Origin: an uncultured Alphaproteobacteria bacterium
GTDB taxonomy: Bacteria > Pseudomonadota > Alphaproteobacteria > CAAHEQ01 > UBA3637
DNA length: 11,052 nt
Assembly: GCA_937888725.1 (NCBI GenBank)
Contig: CALARE010000049.1
Span: 1 to 11,052, forward strand
Direction: 5' to 3'
The notes under the pieces were generated by a model, which was given only the letters and a program-made list of their open reading frames with translations, made no database searches and had not been told where the DNA came from. Of this stretch, positions 6,691 through 11,052 are shown piece by piece; the stretch's first letter is position 1, and each line of letters starts with the position of its first letter. Position numbers and translations under genes: made by a program.

Positions 6691-7920
6691 TTATCTCACT
6701 TTCTTTAATTTTTGAATCAGTTGTGTTGTTGGATAGCCATCTTGAGGTAATTTTTTCTCTTTTTGATATGATTTTATACTTTGTTTTGTTTGAAAACCTA
6801 AAACACCATCTACCTTCCCTTTATAATACCCCAGCTGAATGAGTTTTTCTTGAATCAATTTAATATCATCTCGTGAAATTTTTGATTTGATAGGTTTTGC
6901 TTTGATTTTAAATGTGTTATCTCTTAACATATCAGAAAGCAATCCAACCGAAAGAGCATATAACGAGGAATTATTCCAACGCATAATTTTGTCATAATTA
7001 GGATATGTCAAAAATTTGGGGCCATTGATCCCCATCGGCATTATTAGGCGAGCCTCAACCTCATACTCAGATAGTGGTATTTTTTGCCGAGGTTTTACCC
7101 CTAGTTTTATCCATTCTTTAACAGGTCTTTTGGAGAGTTGATTAAGCTTATTCCAGTTTACATTTTGATAAATAAGAACTTCCCTACCCCATGGATGCGT
7201 ATCATCCCAACCCATTTGACTTAAATAATTAGCCGCTGATGAAAAAGCATCTGGTAAAGAGTTAATGATATCTTTATTCCCATCTCCATCCGCATCAACA
7301 CCATAAGCTGCATATGTTGTTGGCATAAATTGAAAATTGCCAAACGCTCCTGCCCAAGAACCATAAAACACGGTTTTCTCACCTGTTTGCATGATTTTTA
7401 AAAGAGTGATAAGTTCGTTTGTGAAAAATTTTCTGCGTCGTTTATCAAAAGAAAGTGTTGCCAAAGCATCTAATGTTTTAATTTTACCTTTAAAAAGACC
7501 ATAATTCGTTTCAAGTCCCCAAAAAGCGACTAAATAATGTTTATCCACACCATATTTTAAAGAAATGTCATTTAGAAATGCTTGATTTTGCTCTAAAATT
7601 TCACGTCCTTTTTTTATTCTCGATTCGGAAAGCGTGCGATTCGTATAATCCCAAAAAGTCAGTAAAAATTCTGATTGTTTTTGATCAGATTCTAACACAT
7701 TTTCAAGCAATGTTAAATCAGGTAAAACCTTGTTTAAAATAGATTTTTCGACCCCTTTTGCAAGAGCTTCTTTTTTAAATTCCTTTTTCCAATTTTCAAA
7801 TTTTTCTATTTGTGTCGGATTGGATAATTCTTTGGCATTTAAAGTAGGTGTTCCACAAAACAAACCAACAGATAGATATGTTGTTGAAAATAAAGTTAAA
7901 AATATCTTTTTAAATGTCAT
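6691..7920 (-). CDS. mltB: Lytic murein transglycosylase (MltB family) with peptidoglycan-binding domain
   Basis: This 409-residue periplasmic enzyme cleaves the MurNAc-GlcNAc bond with formation of 1,6-anhydroMurNAc. A signal sequence covers residues 1 to about 29. The SLT_2 catalytic domain follows (about 36-335), with the catalytic glutamate E137 in WGLETNYG, then GSWAGAFGNFQFMP (187-200) and DADGDGNKDI (209-218). A C-terminal peptidoglycan-binding domain (about 350-405, DIKLIQEKLIQLGYYKGKVDG, with FQTKQSIKSYQ) completes it, as in the alphaproteobacterial form. AGAGGGC lies just before the ATG. It is the first gene of the operon and is divergent from tRNA-Ser. No lipobox is seen, so it is probably soluble rather than a lipoprotein like E. 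coli MltB. Confidence 0.94.
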   Translation of the reverse strand: MTFKKIFLTLFSTTYLSVGLFCGTPTLNAKELSNPTQIEKFENWKKEFKKEALAKGVEKSILNKVLPDLTLLENVLESDQKQSEFLLTFWDYTNRTLSESRIKKGREILEQNQAFLNDISLKYGVDKHYLVAFWGLETNYGLFKGKIKTLDALATLSFDKRRRKFFTNELITLLKIMQTGEKTVFYGSWAGAFGNFQFMPTTYAAYGVDADGDGNKDIINSLPDAFSSAANYLSQMGWDDTHPWGREVLIYQNVNWNKLNQLSKRPVKEWIKLGVKPRQKIPLSEYEVEARLIMPMGINGPKFLTYPNYDKIMRWNNSSLYALSVGLLSDMLRDNTFKIKAKPIKSKISRDDIKLIQEKLIQLGYYKGKVDGVLGFQTKQSIKSYQKEKKLPQDGYPTTQLIQKLKKVR

Positions 7921-7946
7921 TATCTGCCCTCTTTTTTGTATTTTTT

Positions 7947-7961
7947 TATAATATAATACAC
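7947..7961 (-). promoter_or_regulatory. Possible -10 region for the core operon
   Basis: The minus strand reads GTGTATTATATTATA here, giving TATTAT at 7958-7953 about 33 nt before the mltB ATG. No good -35 box is visible 16-18 nt upstream, so this rests on AT-richness and position. An AT-only inverted repeat (AAAAAATCA facing TGATTTTTT, centred near 7977-7978) lies just upstream. Confidence 0.25.
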
Positions 7962-7978
7962 TTTTTTAAAAAAATCAC

Positions 7979-8006
7979 TTGATTTTTTATTTTTTTTGTG
8001 TATAGT
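7979..8006 (+). promoter_or_regulatory. Promoter of the tRNA-Ser transcript
   Basis: TTGATT at 7979-7984 and TATAGT at 8001-8006 are spaced by 16 nt. The predicted start near 8013 gives a leader of about 70 nt before the tRNA, and that leader contains two hairpins. Confidence 0.55.
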
Positions 8007-8021
8007 AAGAATATCAAACAC

Positions 8022-8077
8022 GGCATGACTGAAAAATGTCAGCCAGTTTTCATAAAAAGACCTCCTTTTATGAAAAC
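8022..8077 (+). ncRNA. Structured tRNA leader; second hairpin displays an anti-Shine-Dalgarno sequence
   Basis: Two stem-loops lie between the promoter and the tRNA. The first pairs GGC (8022-8024) with GCC (8042-8044) and TGAC (8026-8029) with GTCA (8038-8041), with one bulged A. The second is a perfect 12-bp stem, GTTTTCATAAAA (8046-8057) with TTTTATGAAAAC (8066-8077), closing an 8-nt loop AGACCTCC. The sequence ACCTCCTTT (8060-8068) equals the 3' tail of bacterial 16S rRNA. No U-run follows, so it is not a terminator. RNase P cleavage at 8084/8085 would release a leader of about 70 nt. This could be a small RNA related in principle to the CCUCC-loop RNAs of alphaproteobacteria, or only a processing element. 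On the minus strand the same bases give GGAGGT followed by ATG. Confidence 0.4.
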
Positions 8078-8084
8078 ACATATT

Positions 8085-8174
8085 GGATGGGTGGTCGAGT
8101 GGTTTAAGGCTCCGGTCTTGAAAACCGGCGTGGGGGTAACTCCACCGTGAGTTCGAATCTCACCCCATCCGCCA
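8085..8174 (+). tRNA. tRNA-Ser (anticodon UGA)
   Basis: The acceptor stem GGATGGG (8085-8091) pairs with CCCATCC (8164-8170), followed by discriminator G and an encoded CCA (8172-8174). The anticodon arm is CCGGT/ACCGG (8112-8116 with 8124-8128) with loop CTTGAAA, giving anticodon TGA at 8119-8121. The long variable arm (GTGG...CCAC) is the mark of a serine tRNA. The T arm is GTGAG-TTCGAAT-CTCAC. It reads UCA and, by wobble, other UCN serine codons. It is divergent from mltB and followed directly by an intrinsic terminator. Its 3' end faces an accessory island, and serine tRNAs are common integration targets. Confidence 0.97.
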
Positions 8175-8176
8175 TT

Positions 8177-8210
8177 ATCCCCTTAACCTTTTGGTTATAG
8201 GGGATTTTTT
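8177..8210 (+). terminator. Intrinsic terminator of tRNA-Ser
   Basis: ATCCCCTTAACC (8177-8188) pairs with GGTTATAGGGGAT (8193-8205) around a TTTT loop, with a single bulged T at 8198. A run of Ts follows through 8210. It begins two bases after the CCA end. On the minus strand no T-run follows, so it probably does not terminate the opposing operon. Confidence 0.85.
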
Positions 8211-8453
8211 ATTGCTTGTTTTCTGGCATTTTTTGTTTCCCGTCACAGTTACCCGTCACTTTGCCCGATTAAGACACGTCACCCCTACTCTATCTTTAAG
8301 ACTTTTATACCATTTCACCCGAACGGATTTGTCGGACATTGATGATTTTTACCCGATTGGATTTCTCGAACACCTTCGAACTTTAAGATATTTAACGAAT
8401 TTTCCAAATTGTTGTTTAGATGTCTTAAATGAATGTGACTCCATAATTAAATC
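8211..8453. other. Intergenic gap, CpG-rich relative to its surroundings
   Basis: No convincing gene is present. At least ten CG dinucleotides fall between about 8236 and 8385, unlike the flanks. The minus strand has a short open frame with no start or recognisable domain that could be a gene remnant, perhaps from a past integration beside the tRNA. I saw no second copy of the tRNA 3' end in the window. Confidence 0.45.
8317..8371. repeat. Two imperfect 21-bp direct repeats, 34 bp apart
   Basis: Positions 8317-8337 and 8351-8371 match at 17 of 21 bases (shared pattern ACCCGA..GGATTT.TCG.AC). Nearby, CCCGTCAC occurs twice (8239-8246 and 8252-8259), and TCGAAC occurs at 8366-8371 and 8376-8381. 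The 34-bp period is not a multiple of three, which argues against protein repeats. Confidence 0.5.
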
Positions 8454-9083
8454 TTATTTGTTTAATAAGTTATATCCTGCTATTAATGTTTCCCAAAAGT
8501 TTTTTGCATATGTTTTTGAAAATGAATATATATTATCTATTTCTAAGGAAGTCTTTGCATTAAGTTTATATTTTAATTCTGTAAGTTTTAACCCAATATC
8601 AATTAACATTTCTTCTAATTTATTTAAATCATCAAAGTTCAACAGTTTCTTTTGAAATGAACATTTATCTGAATGGGCAATTAACATTCTAATTTCTTTT
8701 ACTTTTATAAATTCTTTTAAATTTCTAATTCTGTCAATATAAGATCCAAAATCCTTAATATATTTCTGAAATTCTTTTTTGTTCTCCAGTTCAATTAAAC
8801 ATTTCACCAATTCATCATCAATTTCATCTGATATTGTTAAAGTAAAAATATTTTTATCTTCAATTAGTTTGTTCTTTAATTGATCTAAATTAATTCTATT
8901 TTCCCTTTTCGGTTCCATTAAATTTCTTGCCATTACAAAAAATTCTTTTAGAAAAATTTTATGTATAAAAAAATAATATTCTAATATAAAATACTGTTTA
9001 GAATTTAAAGGGTATAACGCAAGCTCCAATGCTAAAAAAGTATATAAGAGATTAACTGTTACAATACTAAGATCTTTTTTCAT
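8454..9083 (-). CDS. Hypothetical helical protein, HEPN/AbiU2-like
   Basis: This 209-residue, apparently all-helical and Lys/Leu-rich protein contains RMLIAHSDK at 132-140. That is an RxxxxH motif (R132, H137) of the kind found in HEPN ribonucleases and in AbiU2-like abortive-infection proteins. The preceding helix (NLKEFIKVKE) and following helices (FDDLNKLEEMLIDIGLKLTE) fit a HEPN bundle. The N-terminal part (about 1-50) is hydrophobic; a later start at M51 (MARNLMEPKR) is possible. Its start overlaps the end of the upstream frameshifted gene by 4 nt (ATGA), so the two are translationally coupled. It is the last gene of the MORN operon. If the family call is right it may be an RNA-cleaving toxin or defence effector. 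That is inference and was not checked by search. Confidence 0.5.
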   Translation of the reverse strand: MKKDLSIVTVNLLYTFLALELALYPLNSKQYFILEYYFFIHKIFLKEFFVMARNLMEPKRENRINLDQLKNKLIEDKNIFTLTISDEIDDELVKCLIELENKKEFQKYIKDFGSYIDRIRNLKEFIKVKEIRMLIAHSDKCSFQKKLLNFDDLNKLEEMLIDIGLKLTELKYKLNAKTSLEIDNIYSFSKTYAKNFWETLIAGYNLLNK

Positions 9084-9684
9084 AATTTTAAAATTGTTTC
9101 CTTATTTTTTAACACGAACTCTATTAGCAAGCTGCCATCTTTGTATTGACACTTATAACCAAAATCAGAGCAATCTAAAATATAAAAGTCAAAATGTCTA
9201 TCTGTAACAGATAATTCCTCATTAAGCTTTTCAAATACTTTTTGAACGTATGCCAACGAAAAAGGATACCTCAGTTTTACAAATAATCCTACTCGGTCAA
9301 AGGAATAGCTTTTTAGCTTTTCTTTTATCTTTTTCAATACTATCTTTTTAGTATTCTCAATAGACTTATCTAAACTAATCATCCCATCAAAAGGACCCAA
9401 AGCCTTTCTTTCAGCACCACAATCCCAAAGGTCTAATTTCCTTTTTTACAATAATCATTCAAAAAAGCTCGAGATTTCGAATATGACAAATCAACAATCT
9501 TTTTCCAAACATCTTCACATTCAGCTTCTCTTTTCAAAATACTATAACAAACTTCTATACCTATATTATCCTGAATATTTTGAAAATCTGGCTTATCTTT
9601 ATATTCATACCTTTCACTATTCTCAACATAAAAATGCAAACAATCCTTTGCATATAATTCTATTTCATTTGGTTTATTCTTCAT
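9080..9684 (-). pseudogene. Frameshifted gene for a nuclease-like protein of unknown family
   Basis: Two consecutive minus-strand frames read as one protein if a -1 shift (or one added A) occurs at the A6 run at 9442-9447. Frame one is 83 codons from ATG 9684 to TAG 9433-9435. The second is open from 9445 to the stop at 9080-9082 and continues sensibly with LDLWDCGAERKALGPFDGM, then ISLDKSIENTKK. The joined product is about 201 residues. KPDF (31-34) and IGIEV (41-45) resemble the PD...(D/E)x core of PD-(D/E)xK nucleases, but the usual lysine is a cysteine-containing stretch (EVC). It overlaps the MORN gene by 11 nt and the HEPN-like gene by 4 nt. An annotator would otherwise call a false TTG start at 9400. 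It may be a true pseudogene, a sequencing indel or, less likely, programmed slippage. Confidence 0.6.
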
Positions 9685-10726
9685 TTGGAAATTTTTTTGT
9701 TAAATTATGCAAATGAGCATTTGTCATTGGTCTTTTACCTGGATATAAATATCCGAATACAGGTTTACCATTCTCATATGTTATTTCATATTCTAAATTT
9801 CCATTTGGATAATATCCTCTAACAATCCCAACAACTTTACCATTATCATAATTTATTTCTTTAGTTAAATTTCCATTCTCATAAAATTCTCTTCTTAATC
9901 CATGCCGTTTACCATTTTTAAAATATTGCTCAAAAGATATTTTTCGAAAACCATGGTACCACTTTTCAATTCCCTCTTTTTTTCCATTCTTATATGTTGT
10001 TTCTTGCCATAATCTACCATTTTCATCATATAATTTCAAAACACCATCTATTTGACCATTTTTATAAGGTGTTTCTGAATATATTTTACCATCTTTTTCA
10101 TACCATATTGCAACACCATCTCTTTGATTATTTATATAAGATATTTTTTGATATAGTTCCCCACTTTCATAATACCACTTTTCGCTCCCATTTATAAGAC
10201 CTTTTTCATATGGTGTTTCTATCTCCAATTGACCAGTTTCATAATAACGCTTAGTGGTTCCAATTGGTATTCCATTCTTAAAATATTCTTCTGATTTTAA
10301 ATTACCATTTTCATGATATTCTTTGTACTCACCATCTTTTAGTTTCCCAGTCTTTTCATAATGTTTTAATGTATTTTCAACAGGATAATTATTTTTTAAT
10401 ACCATTTCTTTTTCTAAAGAGCCATCTTCGTAATATGTTTTTGTCAAACCCTCTGCTTTTCCATTAATATATATAATCTCATTTTGTAATTTACCATTAT
10501 TATAATACAGTTTCATAATTCCATCAGGTTTACCATTTTTTAATTCCATTTCCGATTGAATGTTTCCATTATAATAAAACTCTTTTGCTATTCCTGTAAT
10601 TAAGTTTCCGTCTAAATCACATAACAAATCACCACATTTTTTTACTTCGTCTTCTTTATATTCTTTTGCAAAGAGAGATGTTGAAATTAGTAACACTGAT
10701 ACAAAAACAGATAAAACTTTTTTCAT
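9674..10726 (-). CDS. Secreted MORN-variant repeat protein (YwqK-like)
   Basis: This 350-residue protein has a clear signal peptide (MKKVLSVFVSVLLISTSLFA). About twelve repeats of roughly 23 residues run from near 48 to 330, with the pattern YYxNGxLxxExxYKNGKxxGxxKxY. This is the MORN_2 pattern annotated in databases as the YwqK-family antitoxin, although the biochemical role of most members is unknown. One repeat (around HYEKTGKLKDG, 122-132) is shortened. Two cysteines (C31, C36) follow the signal peptide. AAAGGAG precedes the ATG, and a good promoter lies at 10757-10785. It is the first gene of a three-gene operon. A periplasmic or exported location means it probably does not contact a cytoplasmic partner directly. 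The tail after the repeats (YLYPGKRPMTNAHLHN) is unrecognised. Confidence 0.85.
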   Translation of the reverse strand: MKKVLSVFVSVLLISTSLFAKEYKEDEVKKCGDLLCDLDGNLITGIAKEFYYNGNIQSEMELKNGKPDGIMKLYYNNGKLQNEIIYINGKAEGLTKTYYEDGSLEKEMVLKNNYPVENTLKHYEKTGKLKDGEYKEYHENGNLKSEEYFKNGIPIGTTKRYYETGQLEIETPYEKGLINGSEKWYYESGELYQKISYINNQRDGVAIWYEKDGKIYSETPYKNGQIDGVLKLYDENGRLWQETTYKNGKKEGIEKWYHGFRKISFEQYFKNGKRHGLRREFYENGNLTKEINYDNGKVVGIVRGYYPNGNLEYEITYENGKPVFGYLYPGKRPMTNAHLHNLTKKFPNEE

Positions 10727-10756
10727 AAAAAACTCCTTTTATATAATATAGATACA

Positions 10757-10785
10757 AGTGTATTCATTTTCTCAAAAGAAGTCAA
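10757..10785 (-). promoter_or_regulatory. Promoter of the MORN operon
   Basis: On the minus strand TTGACT (10785-10780) is separated by 17 nt from TACACT (10762-10757). Transcription would start near 10750, about 25 nt before the ATG at 10726. The -35 is near consensus and the -10 moderate. Confidence 0.6.
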
Positions 10786-10789
10786 GTTA

Positions 10790-10986
10790 TTAAATCCCAT
10801 TCTCTTTAACAATCTTGTTTGCAATTTCTGCCCAACACCATAACGTTCTGTCATACCTTGAATGTCTCGTTATTTTAATTCATCTTCAAAGGCAATGTCT
10901 TCTGGCCTTACTTCATCTAAGTTATTGGATGTTAATTTTTTTAACACAAAATTATCATATATGTATTTATCATCTTTTGGTTTCAT
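10790..10986 (-). pseudogene. Small frameshifted gene of unknown function
   Basis: ATG 10986 opens 38 codons (MKPKDDKYIYDNFVLKKLTS and so on, to FEDELK) before TAA at 10870-10872. Adding one A to the AAAA before that stop (about 10872-10875) restores a reading that continues ITRHSRYDRTLWCWAEIANK and IVKENGI to a stop at 10790-10792, giving about 65 residues. The Trp-rich sequence looks like real coding. In a third frame RDIQGMTERYGVGQK is also open, so the reconstruction is not unique. It starts 1 nt after the stop of the upstream partial gene. The family is not recognised. Confidence 0.4.
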
Positions 10987-10987
10987 T

Positions 10988-11052
10988 TTATAATTCTTCT
11001 AAAAGTTCTTTAACAATCGTTTTGTAATTAAACCGTGTCCTTCTTCATAAAG
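10988..11052 (-). pseudogene. 3' end of an unidentified gene, partial at the window edge, possibly frameshifted
   Basis: The minus strand ends with NYKTIVKELLEEL and a TAA at 10988-10990, one base before the next ATG. That frame is closed by TGA at about 11045-11047. Adding one T to the TTT at 11030-11032 would join it to LYEEGHG in the frame entering from the edge. Only about 21 codons are visible, so this is weak. Confidence 0.25.

Noticed and set aside
8046..8077. Hairpin upstream of tRNA-Ser as an intrinsic terminator
   Set aside because: No T-run follows on the plus strand, and the tRNA would be cut off from its only visible promoter.
8085..8174. Attachment-site duplication of the tRNA 3' end
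   Set aside because: I looked for another copy of the T-arm and acceptor sequence and found none in the window, so integration is not shown.
8191..8655. Plus-strand ORF of 154 codons starting inside the tRNA terminator
   Set aside because: It begins within the terminator hairpin, has no ribosome site, and its second half is antisense to the HEPN-like gene.
9080..9400. Stand-alone 106-residue gene with a TTG start
   Set aside because: There is no ribosome site before the TTG, and coherent protein sequence continues upstream in the same frame to the A6 run, so it is the second half of a frameshifted gene.
9674..10726. CRISPR array or tandem DNA repeat in the MORN gene
   Set aside because: The periodicity is at protein level (about 23 residues), with diverged DNA, no spacers and no cas genes.
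10815..11027. Plus-strand 70-codon ORF at the right edge
   Set aside because: It has no ribosome site and lies antisense to minus-strand sequence that reads better as coding.

Overview
The window comes from an AT-rich bacterial chromosome, most likely an alphaproteobacterium. The evidence is a conserved core block read on the minus strand from 7920 down to 1479. It encodes lytic murein transglycosylase, RlpA, a D,D-carboxypeptidase, thymidylate kinase, DNA polymerase III delta prime, a TatD DNase and a PhnP-like metallo-beta-lactamase-fold hydrolase. A tRNA-Ser(UGA) sits divergently upstream. From general knowledge this order is familiar in Alphaproteobacteria, where metG often lies between holB and tatD; here metG is absent. 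I cannot name the genus.

Layout. Positions 1-1082 look accessory (phage or plasmid flavoured). They hold the 5'-truncated remnant of a T4 Rnl1-type RNA ligase, a small winged-helix protein, and a divergent Cro/XRE-type regulator. The two regulatory genes share a compact intergenic switch with a perfect 16-bp palindrome, a second 7-3-7 inverted repeat, and overlapping opposed -35 boxes. Positions 1083-1478 are nearly empty, with one doubtful small ORF. Positions 1479-7920 are a tightly packed seven-gene operon (overlaps of 4-8 nt, gaps of 1-29 nt) that joins peptidoglycan maturation (mltB, rlpA, dacA) to nucleotide and DNA metabolism (tmk, holB, tatD). Positions 7921-8210 contain the mltB 5' region, a promoter, a structured leader, tRNA-Ser and its intrinsic terminator. 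One leader hairpin exposes the 16S anti-Shine-Dalgarno sequence.

Beyond the tRNA, 8211-11052 is a second accessory island. After a CpG-rich, repeat-bearing gap comes a minus-strand operon driven by a good promoter at 10757-10785. It encodes a secreted MORN-variant (YwqK-like) repeat protein, an unrecognised nuclease-like protein broken by a frameshift at an A6 run, and a HEPN/AbiU2-like protein with an RxxxxH motif. The three reading frames overlap by 11 and 4 nt. Upstream, at the window edge, are two further small minus-strand genes that also appear frameshifted. The most interesting parts are this operon, the anti-SD hairpin in the tRNA leader, and the divergent switch at 651-806. Family assignments in the accessory parts are from memory of motifs and were not tested by any search.
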